Shown here one piece after another: positions 23,516 through 35,783 of a stretch of 64,000 nt of DNA (position 1 is its first letter; each line of letters opens with the position of its first letter). A program made the translations under genes and the position numbers. The stretch is from Galaxea fascicularis. Lineage: Eukaryota; Cnidaria; Anthozoa; Scleractinia; Euphylliidae. The notes beneath the pieces are model-generated. The model worked only from the letters and a program-made list of their open reading frames with translations, did no database searches and had not been told where the DNA came from. The stretch is from positions 31,058,382 through 31,122,381 of the forward strand of contig OX419338.1 of assembly GCA_948470475.1 (NCBI GenBank), in the 5' to 3' direction.

Positions 23516-24789
23516 TGATACAATTTCAGGCCACTGGAAAGTCGAACGGACTTACAACATTAATCTCGAACCCTCTCTCACTCGATGAACTGATGTTGAC
23601 ATTTTTCATTGCATCGTGCTTTAGTGTGACAATGATGGTGTGACATCGAATGATCCAGGGTCAGCTTTCTTGTTTCTAAGAACCACAGCTTCACTTACCT
23701 GTAAGACAAGCAGGACATAAAGCTAGCAGAGGTACCCAACGAGCCAAATCAACTAAAAGCTGTAAAAAAAGGATTTTTTAACGTACCTTATGGTGTTTGA
23801 AGCCTGTTTAAAGTCAGTGATGTGCCATTAGCTAGACAATTTTGATCTGTTCGGACTCCTTAGCTGAAATTTTATTTGCCCGAAAATTTAAAGGAACAAC
23901 ATCTTCCTTTCAAAAACTGCTAGCTAAAGTGACTTTTCCACGAACTTTCTAGGGAACTATTTGCTTTCCGAAAATGCTAGCTGACGTTTTTGACTGCCAA
24001 AAACAGCAAATATGACCCTTCTGAAAACGTCAGTGGCTATTCTTTCCCCATTGTGAATCTTTTAGGCCACGCTTTAGTTCCGAAAATCCGAATGCACTCT
24101 TTGATCGACGCCGAAACTACCCTCCATTTAACAGACACCTACCGAAACTTTTCGTTGGGTGCCCCCTGATAAAGTTGCGGTTTGAATTAAAGTGGCTTCT
24201 CTATCAACTTTCGATTTGTAGGCAATTCCTTGCAACAGGATAACGCTAGTCCATAAAAAAAGGTACAATTACTCTATATATTGCAAGGTTTTTGCCCAGG
24301 CTGGTAGTCACAGCGCCTTGTGGTATAGATTTGCCCTGGTCTTCAGTAGATCTAGTGCCTAGTGTTAGCTTGTATTCGATGCCCAACTGGTCAGCAGTTG
24401 GGAAGGTGCTTTGTATCTTGGGCGGATCTTGGGCGCGATTAAACCACTGAAGAAGCCTCGTGTGCGACGATGTCATATAAATGGGTACAAGAGTGTGAAA
24501 ACATGGTCAAATAAGTCACAATTTTGATATGCTTTGGCTTCCAAGTGCCCTAACACCCATCACAAATTACCTATTAAGTAGACCAGGCGCGGGCGCTACT
24601 GAGATCAAAACTCCTTTGCTATTTTGAAGAGACATGATAAAAACGTTTTGAAAACAATACCGATTATGAGTGACGTCACAGTAGGCCTTAGTTGTGATGT
24701 CCTAAAAGAAAAACAGTAGAATAAGCGTGTACTCAAATGCACATTTTGGAACCATTCCGCGCAGAGAATCAGTTAAGATTGGACAACTG
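23516..24789. other. No gene recognised
   Basis: No exon could be supported. The missing 3' exons of the lectin gene could lie here, but none was identified. Confidence 0.4.
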
Positions 24790-25119
24790 TTGTGGTTTAA
24801 AGTTTACTTTGGTTAAAAAAAATTTCAAACCAGTTTAATTTTTGATACTCTTTGTCTCTGATTATGGTTATAGCTTTGAGACAGAGGAAAATCAAAACTA
24901 AACTGGGTTAAAAATTTTTAAACCAAATAAAATTTGAAGTGAACTTGGTTATCGAAATAGCGCTGAGACAGAGGAAAATCAAAACTAAAAGGGTATGAAA
25001 ATTTTTGAACTAAATAAAAATTTGAACCAATTTGGTTATCGCAAAGCTCTGAGACAGAGGAAAATCAAAACTAAAGTGGTTTGAAAACGTTTAAACCAAA
25101 TGAAAATTTAAACCACCAC
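24790..25119. repeat. Three-copy tandem repeat of about 86 bp within inverted ends
   Basis: GAGACAGAGGAAAATCAAAA occurs at about 24878, 24965 and 25051 inside units that also share AACCAAATAAAATTTGAA-like segments. The outer edges (GTGGTTTAAAGTTT and AAATTTAAACCAC) are inverted, suggesting a transposon interior that was tandemly amplified. Confidence 0.65.
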
Positions 25120-25475
25120 ACAAAGATATGCTTTACAAATAAATAAAAAAGAAGTCAAATGGTATTTGAAGAAGAAGCCTTAGAACGTTGTAATGCTGGG
25201 CATGGTATAAACGAATGGAGTTTGAAAATATTTTAGCACGTTGTTCGTTAGCAAGTTGGAGAATATAAAAAGCAGCCAGCGGTAACAATTCACAAACTCA
25301 AAGCAGCGCTATGGTCCATAATATTGCCTTGAACAACCGTGGAGACAATAATACACAGAGAGTACATTGACACCTTGCAATCTCACCACAATTCCAGTTA
25401 AGGTAGCAGCAATCGTTACCATACACATATGGGTCGAACACATTCTTAAATGCTTGCTTTGAACTTTTTCCATAC

Positions 25476-28400
25476 CTCAACCCAAGCAGCAATGCTGTTG
25501 TATTCAGGTCTAGTTTTTCCTTCTCGCATGTCATGGCTTGCTGTCATGAGCACGGTCGGTACATGGCTATACGTGCGATTAAAGGAGACCACCTAGAAGA
25601 GGTCGTAACGTATGTTGTATAAGCCATTGATTGCGCTTTTTCTAAGGGAAGTTGAATAAGGAAAAAAAATGTACCATTCTCGACTGACCATTGCTTAATT
25701 TCTCGTTATAGTAATACTGCTCAATCAAACATAAAGGTTGTGAGAAAGAAGGAAGTGATCAACAATTAAGCAATATTGGTCGTGATTGTTTAAAAAAAAC
25801 CCTCATATGTATGGATAACAGTGTGATGTATATACATGTAGATATTAGAGTTAAAAGCGCGGTAGCCAATTATTTTCAAGTTTACCTTACAAAAGGAACG
25901 ACGTGCGCCATACCATTTTTCAACGATATCTGTTTTTTTTTTCCTGATATGCCTAGCGTCCCTTGATTTCAAGCCGAGACTTTCTCTGTCAGATCTTGAA
26001 AGTGCAATGGGCGATTTGCAGCTGCTCAGTCACGTGGCACAAAAAAGCCATACTGGCCGCAGAGCAAAAGAAATGCCTTACATCATTTAAAATGGTAATG
26101 TGCGTTGCTTGCGGCCCAGCGTGACGTTTTTTGAACCACGTGACCAATCAGTTGCAAAGGGCCCATTATATTATGACCTTGTAAGTCCTTATAGACTGTT
26201 GTCTAAACCAAAAACCCTCTCAGGAACACGTGACTCAGTAAATTAAATAAAGGGCAATGATGTTTTGTAAAGTACGTTGTTGAATGTGCAATTAATATCG
26301 AGATTGCAGAGGGGTTTGATTTGAGGTCGTGGAACCTAACAGCAGGAGGTAAATGTTAGCTTGATGTATTTCCGATTATACCTTACAAAAAGCGTTGTTG
26401 TCTGCTTCTAGCGGCAGATAGTTGTTTGCAAAGTGGAGCAGATGATGTGTTGCTTCCATACCCCTGGGTAAAGTTCTGTAAGCAATCCAATTCTGAAGAA
26501 AAAAAAAAGATAAAACTGAATCTTCTTCTTTTAGGGACCAAACTTTCGGCTGCCGTGTTACTGCCAGCCACAAAGTGTACTCTGCAATGTCAGCCGTCTC
26601 CTCCACCTAACCCACGGGGGGCGGGGGGACTCTCTTGTCTATGCCCTCTCTGGGTTACGGGGAGGAGTGCCATATATTTCAATTGGGTTTTATGCCCACT
26701 GATTTCATTAATTCCTTCACAGCTGTTTCGTTAACTTCGTTATGTCATTAAAGTGGTTTATGGCGCTAGATTGATCAATGCGGTCACTGCAGTTAAATCC
26801 CGCTGTGGCCACTAGCTGGTATTGTTCTATGTAGTCCCGGGTTCATCTCCTCTGTCATCCTTGCAAATAGCCAATCGGTTTCATCCGGCCAGTTGGGATT
26901 CTTATCATTTATTTTAAACAATGATTGGATGAGGTTTTTGTGATATCCAGAATAATCAAGGTCTCGGGATGAGTTATCAGCCCCAACCTTCAGCTTCGGC
27001 TGATCTCTTACCTCGACTTTGATTATTCTGGTAATCGCAAAACCGAATCTAATAATTGCTTTATCATACATTAAACGGATAAAAAAATGTCGCGACAGTA
27101 AACATTCACTTGCAAACCTGGACGTTGTTTTGCTGCTTCACCGACGGCAAGCCACACAAGGCACGCGAACTTGACCTAATTACCCTTACAAATCATGCAC
27201 CGCGGTCATACATGATATGATTACCCTTTAATGTCCTTAACATGATTATTGTATATTCTGCAGGTAGATGACGTCACAAGCGCTGATTTCGAAAATTCAC
27301 TGTGTGCTTTCGGCCAATCAGAAAAGAGATAGCGAGTTCAATGTATAATAAATTTGAATTGTTTGTTTCTTGCATTTGCTCGGACCCTCTGGCCTTTGTG
27401 CTATAAATACTGCCGAGTGTAAATAAAGGTCATTTACTTTTACTACAACGTTTTAGAAATGAGGATTTCAAAAGTCAATATTTTCATTTAGCTCTGTTCA
27501 GTGTTCATTTTTTCCTACTTTTCCTTGATCGTGGTTTTTTTTACCAGGGGGGTTGTACAAATTTTATGGTACACGCCAATCCTGAACGGAATTTTTCATT
27601 TATTGGGGATTTTTGCCTAACATTTGTACAAACCGTCCACCAACCGGTTTTCCCACGTAAATGGCAAACAACCCGTGTTTCTGTTTCGTTTCCCCTACCG
27701 TGAATAAGTATATATTTAGATCTATTCTTACCACCCTGATATTTTCGTGTAATCCATCAAAGTCCTGCAATTCACGCAGACAGATCCTGAAATTACGAGT
27801 TGAGGTATCTTCGATCCACACTGTTGCCGCATCATGTCTGAGACCCGTGCTCATGTGTTCAGCGGTGGCTAATATATAAGGTGGCTCTGTGAATTTCTCC
27901 TGCAAAGAAAGTTGAATCCAAATTTACACTCCTCAAAAATCCTGTAGCTATAATAGCTCAAATAATCAGAGATCTAGTCAGCTGTTATCTTGAGCAAACA
28001 AGACTTCGCTGATGTTGTACTCGCTTGTCAGTCGATGGTTCACAAATTCAGCCCTTGTTACTTATCATAAAGCGTACAAGATACTCTGACGGAACTAGAC
28101 TAATTTGTAGGTCGCTCGCGGCCTGTAAGTTTCCAGACGAGGTCTGGGATTAGAGAACTCAACAGCAGATAATACAACACAAGTGACACCCCAAGCCCTG
28201 ATTCCAAAAGAAGCTACAGGTCATAGGGCCTATCTCAAAAAACGTAAAAACAAAGAATAGACAGATGGAACAAAATAAACTCGCTTTGTATTAGAAAAGG
28301 TCCTCATTTCGACAAAGTATGCATACAGCAATTCTTCATATGCAAAAGTCCGTGTGTCAAGTAATGCTTTCAGCCGAAAAAAAAAGCACGATAGTATTTT

Positions 28401-30898
28401 GTTACCAGCATATTCCGTGAATGCGTTTAAAGGTACCTCAGGGATATTGACGCTCCTACAATGAGTTCCATCCCACCACGAGACAAGGCTCTCCTCACCG
28501 GCAACTGCGCCTTTTGGTGCTCCTTCATAAGCGATGTAATCAATAAATGTGAGCCCGTTGTCGGGAGTTTCACGATCTAAGCGGCCTGCTTTCAGAACGC
28601 AGGCGCTGAAGCCTCTAGAGGATATCTTCTCGGCCCAGGTCACCGCGGCATCGTGAACAAAACTTCCTGTTTCGTTGAAATAGTTTATTGTTGTTTGCAC
28701 GTGGACTCGCCTAAAGTCGTTAAAGGTCTGGTTTTGGAAAACAGCTGCCTCACATTGAACGTCAGACGTGTCTAAGTGAAGAGCGAGGCGACCTCGTTGC
28801 ATGATGAATTCTAGAGAGAAAAGAGAGGGGATACTGTAAGACTTAAAACGCTCCTTTGGAGGTGTGGATACCGTAAAATATCACGCGCTTAAACACACTC
28901 TAGTATGATTTTTTTGTATTTTTTTTTCTTTCGAAGTAAAACAAAAGGGTCTGCATGAGAAAAAATGCATTTAGGGTGTCGAAAGTTAAAAGAAGCGGTT
29001 CGAAAACTATTTCCCCTATCGTTTTCTCGAGCAAAAGATTTCAGTGCAGTTTTGAATATGGTTGGTGGAGGTCATGTAAAGATGACAGTGTAAGTAAACG
29101 ACTTCTTCATCAATATAAGCTTTTTATGTCTCTGTTACTCACCATCTCTATTGACTACATTTCAGTGTCATCTCGAAGGAAAAATCAAAGTTTTCTCGGC
29201 TACTGATCCGTCTTAGAGATCATTGCTGAGGTTAATTTACAGTCACGTTGTAACCTATTCTGTAGCTGTCGTTTTGTAGTGACAAAAAAAAAAGAAGAGT
29301 ATCTGACTGTACTCACCATAGCATGCGCCAGTATGTAGGACAGTGATGTTTGTGCGTGTTTGACAAACGTCCAGCTTGTAGAAACAGTGATTCTGATAGG
29401 TTTTTCCATTGCTGCCACAGACGTGATCCTCAAAGGTTGGGCAGCCGGTTTGACAGGCACAGTGAGCCTCTGCCGGACTGGAGGCTTGGCATTGGCCAAA
29501 ATAATAACACGTGACTGAGATGCAAGGATGAAGGTCTTCAATACAAAATGAAACAAATAAACAAAAAAACGGTGGTGATTCCTCTAATACTGGGAGAGAA
29601 CGGTCAGCGTTTACAACCTGCACAGGTGACAGGGCACCGTTTAACGATCTGATGGCAGGCCGGGCAGACTCCCTGAAACAGCTTAACGAGGTAAATGATA
29701 CAATCTCATAAGGGAGAAAAGTCCAGACTCTTACAGCTGTTGGAAATAAAGATTTTAAAAAATAAAATATAACAGGTTTTGAAATACTGAGGATCTCATT
29801 CTAACCAAATATGAATAAGAGAATGGATTACTGAACGAACGAACGGACGGACTGACAAACGAACGGACGGACGGACGAACGGACGAACGGACGAACGGAC
29901 GAACGGACGAACGGACGAACGGACGAACGACGAGTAATGAGTGCTATCGCAAATTAGTAATTGCAATGCCTTGAACAACGTCCGTCACAACATCGGTCGC
30001 GCTGCTCGCCAACGGCTCGTAATGCACTTCTTTGTTCTTACCACGTTTTGACTTCATCCGTGCGTTATCAGAATACACACGCACAGCCAGTTAAATATTG
30101 ACACGCATGCAGCCAATCAGTAAAGCGATTCACTAAATTTTCACTTAAATTGCTGCTACACATGGCCTACCTCCAATGGTCAGGTAACTTATGGTAACAG
30201 GATCGTGGTGTGCGTCATAGGGTTGCAAGTCCTTCATACAAACTGTAAAGCTGTTGGTCTTTATTTCCTGAACAAAACAATTAAAAATGAGGTAACAAAA
30301 TACATTTATATGCAGTAGATCTCACTAAACCTTTACATCCCGATATTGACTTCCCTTTTAAATATCACTAGAATGTCAAACATACAGGGCATGAGGATAC
30401 AGAAAATGATCACCAGGGATCACGTGAGATAACCTTCATAGATCGTTTTAACATGACGTCATAGCGGCCATGTTGTTGCACCAACACAAAGGAATGGCGG
30501 CCAATATGGCTGCTGGTCACGTGAGTAAGAACGATCTATACAAATTCTCGTTACATGCAACATTACGAAATATGTGCGAACTGTAAAGAGGATACACATA
30601 TTGATATTGGAGATTGATATTGCAGTGTTGACCATTAACAAAAAGGTTGACAGGGAACAACTTTTGGACTGATCTGCTGGTCTTCCTTATTTCAGTGTTG
30701 TCTTTGCATTGTAAGCCACATGACTTCGACCGAACCATGTTATCCTAGGAACTGGTATCTACAACACGGGTTAAAAGTCTTAGGAGGAATCCCGCTTTTC
30801 TTCCTCTTTCCTCCCAACCGAGCCGAAAGAATGTCTACGTAGGAGGCTATGATTTTTAACGCGGTATACTGGCCAAACTATTGTGATTGGTTAGGGTA

Positions 30899-30931
<33 letters not shown>

Positions 30932-31211
30932 TTCTTTGATGTGACATTGCTGCCTGTATTTTATGCGAATAGAGATTTTTAATAAAAATAATAATTATTA
31001 TTATTATAGGTTATTATTATAGGTTTTTATTGAATCTCATTTCCAGAAACACACGAGTAATCATCAAAAGTGTTCTAGTCGTTTGAAGAATCCTTTTTAA
31101 GATATGTAACTGCTTTTTGCCTATTGCAATCGAGGGAAGTCGTTTATTTTAAATATTTTGTCTTTGTGAAAGATGTATTTATTTGTTGCTGTATTGTTAA
31201 TAAAATTTTCA

Positions 31212-31253
<42 letters not shown>

Positions 31254-32344
31254 TTGGTTTTGAGACACTCCGTAGAAAAGACTCCATTTCCCTGTTTACT
31301 TCTTCGTGTCTGTACTCGAGCGGATACGCTAGTCTTTAAAAAAAACCCATCCTTTCCCTCAATATTTCTAAGAGTATCATTGGTACCTCGATCCACTCTG
31401 TAATGCCATTGTGTTTAGGGTAGACAGTATTGGGGTTTTGTGGATCTGTTCTGTGACTTGCGCTCGTAATCAAGATGGGTGGAGCGTAGAACGGTTAACT
31501 GAAGTTGACATTCTGTGAAGAAGACAGTAGACATAAATAGTGAGAAATGCAATCAAACAAACAAAATAAAGCGAAAACCTTGTTACTCCGTTTTCATTAT
31601 TTTATACAACATGCGCCGCCTTCTCGTCCCCTTTTTCTGGAAAATGGACATAATTAATTGTCTTACCTGACAAAAGCTGTAATGCCAAATACCAGTCAGT
31701 GGCTGGCTGTTGGGAAACATAACTTTATTTGTAAACGGAATTTGTTTCCAAGTACTTGGTATGTCCTCCAAGGCTAGCCATACCTAACGAAAATGGACAC
31801 AGAGTGAAAGGACAGGTTTACGAACAATAATAACTTCGACAAACTTGACAAACTTGACAAACTCTCATCTGACAGAAAGATACAGAGTGGTTACACCTTT
31901 CTTTGTTGTTATCAACAGTTTACTTGAAATGGGATTCAATTACAGTGAACATCATTGTTGATGTAATAATAACAATTTAAGCTTTACTCAAAAGAAAAAC
32001 AATAACTTACAACACGAATATTTGTGTGGATTCCGTCAAAATTCTTTAGCTCCCTCAGGCAAATATCAAATCCCACACTTGTGGTACTCTCCACCCAAAT
32101 TATGGCTGCGTCGCGTTCTCTGTCAACAATGGTGTGCAGTGGGGTCACGAAAACATAGGGATACTTCGTAAATGTCTAGAAAGGATGACAAATAAGGTTT
32201 GTTTATGAATAAAGTAAAGTTAAGGCTGGTGGAAATGCTGCAAACAGTTCTGTCCAACACCATTCAACATTCTTGGGCCCAACAAATTGGGTACGTTCTT
32301 GAATATCGTTTTGGGTTCTGTTGCAAGTCGATCAACATCATCGT

Positions 32345-32375
<31 letters not shown>

Positions 32376-33851
32376 GCCACCACTATCACCACCTTACCAT
32401 CACCATCACTATCACCACCATCACCATCACCACCAGACCTACCAACAACACCTCCACGTATTCCTTCTTACTGAAAATAGAGAGATTAAGCACCACGTTT
32501 ACGGCAAATGGCTGCGATCATCACGAGTCCTATTTTTCCCGCCATTTTTCATGTTTGCCGTTTGCCGTTTTCAACGTGAAGTGCTTTGTTTTCACGTTCG
32601 TGACAAACGTGAGTAAAACCTGAATGGTTTTTTATCTTTGGCGGATGCATTAGCGATCGTATGCTTCAATATAGCGTTGTGTTATTCCTTTTTGTACATG
32701 AACGCACTGATGGGTGTGACTTAAACGCATTTATTACAGAGAGAAGACGGTCTGAAAGTTTTGAAGATGAATGCCGACTTTTGCTGGATGGCATGGCGCC
32801 CTGTTTCCAGTCCATTTGAGGTATAAGCAAAGCTTAAGCACAATACGCGATGATTACCGACGGCAAACGGCAAACGGCAAGCAGTCGTTTGCCGTTTTCC
32901 GTAAATATTGTGTTTAATCTCTCAAATGAAAAGAAAGAGAAATCTCTGAAATACGCTTACTTTTCTTGTCAACCCAACCCTCCCGCATTCTGTTCCAGTC
33001 GTCCAGAAAGGGATCTCTTCAACTCCCTCATCTCCATTGTCGGGCACTACTTCATAAGCCACCCACTGTACTGTCACCTCCCTACTCGGTCTAATAGGGC
33101 CGGAAGTGGCAACACATGCCTCGAATCCTGAAAAGTTAACTCTTTCGACCCAGCCCACCACAGCTTCGTATGTCGGTGCCCCAGATTGGTGATAGGAGAG
33201 CTGGATTCTAATGCCTTCGCTCTGGTTGAAGGGCTGGTCAAAGGCGAGTGAATGACAGAGATGCTCGTGGTATGGAAGAATTGTGACAGTCTTCCTTCCA
33301 AACAGCAAGAGAGCTTGGAAGGAAAAAAAATCGATACGTGAATCAATCAAGAGTGAAGACACACCATTATTATAAGAGGGCCTTTCCCAAACGAATACAC
33401 GGAGACCCCAAACCATTTTGCTGCGAAAAATTGACGAAATATTTTAAGAACAGTTAAATTTCGAGAACTCTGGCACAATTGAAACTGACACAACAAACAA
33501 AAACAGAACAAAGCAATGATTATGCACAATATAGTCTACAGTTCCGACAAAACATTGGCAATTTTACGTGCGCATTTTAAAGTCCACGAAGCGCGTGCAA
33601 GCGCAGTGCACGAGGTTGACAAAAACCTGCCATTGATTCGTAAATGAAATAGCAACACCTTTAATTTCCTTGAATTTCAGCCAAACTAGATACGCAAAAT
33701 GTTTGAAACAACGCACACTACAGGACATTAGACATCTTACAAGATTTTCCAACCAGTTTCACTGAAAGAACCTTAAAACTAGCATACCTGTGGAGTCGAA
33801 AAATAAAACAAGAAAGGTCACCAAAGTCAACGTCACTGCGGTCGTAAACAT
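25476..33851 (-). CDS. Secreted protein with two H-type lectin blocks and a Kazal domain (3' end not found)
   Basis: Coding exons in order: 33851-33788, 33313-32961, 32175-32011, 31783-31667, 30267-30171, 29668-29618, 29535-29317, 28810-28437, 27899-27732, 25592-25476. All phases join. Exon 1 is a signal peptide (MFTTAVTLTLVTFLVLFF). Next come three H-type-lectin-like repeats (for example YEAVVGWVERVNFSGFEAC; RDAAIIWVES; FTVCMKDLQPYDAHHDP), a Cys-rich linker (CPACHQIVKRCPVTC) and a Kazal/follistatin-type domain (CGSNGKTYQNHC). A second lectin block follows (HDAAVTWAEKISSRGFSAC; HDAATVWIED; YNSIAAWVE). H-type lectins bind carbohydrate, often GalNAc; Kazal domains often inhibit serine proteases. 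The protein is probably extracellular, perhaps defensive. The exon expected after 25476 was not located, so the C-terminus is unknown. Confidence 0.75.
26793..27080. repeat. Dispersed repeat with foldback core, in a lectin-gene intron
   Basis: GATATCCAGAATAATCAAGG and its inverted counterpart GACTTTGATTATTCTGG lie about 30 bp apart, flanked by TGATTGGATGAGGTTTTTG. The minus-strand frame across it looks repeat-derived and is not called as a gene. Confidence 0.55.
29833..29934. repeat. Minisatellite, CGGACGAA unit
   Basis: Near-perfect 8-bp units (CGGACGAA, some CGGACGGA) run for about 100 bp in the intron between lectin-gene exons 29618-29668 and 30171-30267. The VRPFVRSS-type frame is spurious. 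Confidence 0.9.
30430..30545. mobile_element. Short inverted-repeat element in a lectin-gene intron
   Basis: ATAGATCGTTTT at the left and AAGAACGATCTATA at the right are inverted. The interior has CATGACGTCATAGCGGCCATG, resembling the element at 5083-5262. Confidence 0.55.
30897..30932. repeat. (ATT)n microsatellite
   Basis: About twelve uninterrupted ATT units in a lectin-gene intron. A second AT-rich tract of ATT and TTTA units is at about 31210-31255. Confidence 0.9.
32335..32437. repeat. (ATC)n/(CAC)n microsatellite
   Basis: Pure CAT repeats grade into CACCAT-type repeats over about 100 bp in the intron between lectin-gene exons 32011-32175 and 32961-33313. The Ser-, His- and Pro-rich frames here are artefacts. 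Confidence 0.9.
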
Positions 33852-35783
33852 GCTGGTCCGCTGCTCCTAATGAAACCAAGAACCCAGCAAGCGAAACCTC
33901 ACGACGAAGTCTATGAACAATGATTTGTTAATTCACGAGGGGAAAAACTAGAGAAGAAGGAACCATAACAGAGCATCAGTTAGTATTGCATCCATTTCTA
34001 TAAAGTTCTCCCAGACATAATCATAAATAACTCGATGTGGTCACAAATGTTATAACAGACCTCATATGGCGAAAACCGGGTAATAATCATCGTTAATAAA
34101 CTTGGGAACAACATTTTCGCCTTTTGTACTGCAATTAAAACTTTTGACACTTGGAATGTTTTTCTCTCCAGTGAAAAAGTGGAGGAATTAGAAAACAAAT
34201 GGATGGTGAACATGAATCCGTGGTTACCTTGAATCCAAGAGTAAAGTCAGCATAGTTTACGCAACGAGTGCTGCACGTGCAGGGTCCATTTAACACGTTT
34301 CTCTACAACTAACCTGCAAGTTTTGAGGGAGCCTTGAAACCTGCTTGTAATGCGCATGAGCACATCAAGCAGAAAATGGTTGTCACGAGTGATACTGAAC
34401 ATGCGCCGCTGTGAAATAGCCTTTAGTAACCGATGACTTACTCACAGATGGGAAAAGTGCGTTGTCGACAGCAAAACTGCCGCGTTTGTCATCGACAAGT
34501 AAAGAAGTTTTCCTTTTGAAAAGGAAAACTACTTTGTTGTTAATTCACACACGAGATGCTTTGCGATAACAATTTGCCTCGTCTCTGGAGGCCCTAAGGT
34601 TTTGGCAACAACGTGAGCACGCAAAAGTGAATCTTTCATTTTTTTTTTTTTTTTATCCTTTCTTCAAGACCTTTCGTACCAATCCAGACACAGGATACTT
34701 TACCCATATTGTATAACTTGAACGAGATAGAATAATCGCAAAATACTTGCTATACCGCAAAGTTATATTTCGAAGCTACGTTTTGGTTGTCATGCCGAAG
34801 TCGTAGACGTTCTTTAAACTCGACTTTCTTATGCATTGCGCCCCACTCCAGTTCTTTATTTAACCGTACTGTACTTTCTGGGCATGCGCGCTTGAGGTAT
34901 GGTATGACACGACCTAAAGGAGCTAAAGAGTGGCAACTGCAACGAAAATTACCCTTCAAAATATAACTGCGCGTTATTGCAACTCTTTTGTGATTATTCC
35001 GATTTATTTAACTTGTAAAATGAAGGCGAATTCTCTGGGAACTAAATTCCCATGGACAGCGTTGGCGACAAACAAAGACCCTAACTAATTAACCAACTTA
35101 ATTAATTAATAAACATCCATTGTGCCAACCGGCTAACCAACCAACTAACTACGGGTAATGTTACACGGCACAATTTATTTTCTCCGCAAGATCTATTTCT
35201 CTTTTTTATTACATTATTTGAGAACAACATGGTTTACAACTTTTATCCACAGCATCAGGACTTTGTGACTTTCTTTTCTTTTCTCTTCTTTTTTTTTTTA
35301 ATCAAGTCTTGACCACTAAAATTCTTCTCTAAAAGGCTGTTCAGCCCGAACAAACTTCAACTGCAGAAGTCTTCTTACACTGGAAACCAAGGCAGCCAAA
35401 ACAATAAATGTTGCTCCGAAAGGAGGTAAGCAACAGTTCGAGTCAGGATCCTGGTTAATAAAATAACCGATGTTGCTTCAACTCCCACGTTGCGTTATTT
35501 CGTTTCAGCGGGAGAATCCTTTAGCTCGTCGGCATGTTGTTGATAGTACTCCAGTCTCCATTTAACGTGCCCAGCAGTGACCTATGACATCGATGCGAGT
35601 CTCCGAGGAACAACATGGACTCAGAATCCCAGAACGACACACTGTGTCTTGCCACCACTGAAGATACGTTGAAAAAATGCCCTACAATGACAGCAAAAGT
35701 TGCTGTTGATCGCCGAATCACGTAAAAGAGGATCCGATGAGATCAACCTCCGGTCGGCAACGCTTAGACACGAATCGAAAACC
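33852..35783. other. Spacer between lectin-gene start and SMG8 3' end
   Basis: Holds the promoter and 5' UTR of the lectin gene next to 33851 and the 3' UTR of SMG8 next to 35784. A T-run lies at about 34640-34654 and another at 35288-35300. No further gene was seen. Confidence 0.5.

Noticed and set aside
23600..23700. Possible terminal minus-strand exon of the lectin gene after a CTTACAG acceptor
   Set aside because: The encoded stretch has no lectin or Kazal motif, and the site also fits a donor; evidence too weak.
24246..24476. 76-residue minus-strand frame as a missing lectin exon
   Set aside because: No H-type lectin motif and no fitting splice phase; left unassigned.
29796..29978. Arg/Ser/Pro-rich 60-residue frame
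   Set aside because: Product of the CGGACGAA minisatellite.
32199..32623. Overlapping His/Ser/Thr-rich frames
   Set aside because: Product of the ATC/CAC microsatellite in a lectin-gene intron.
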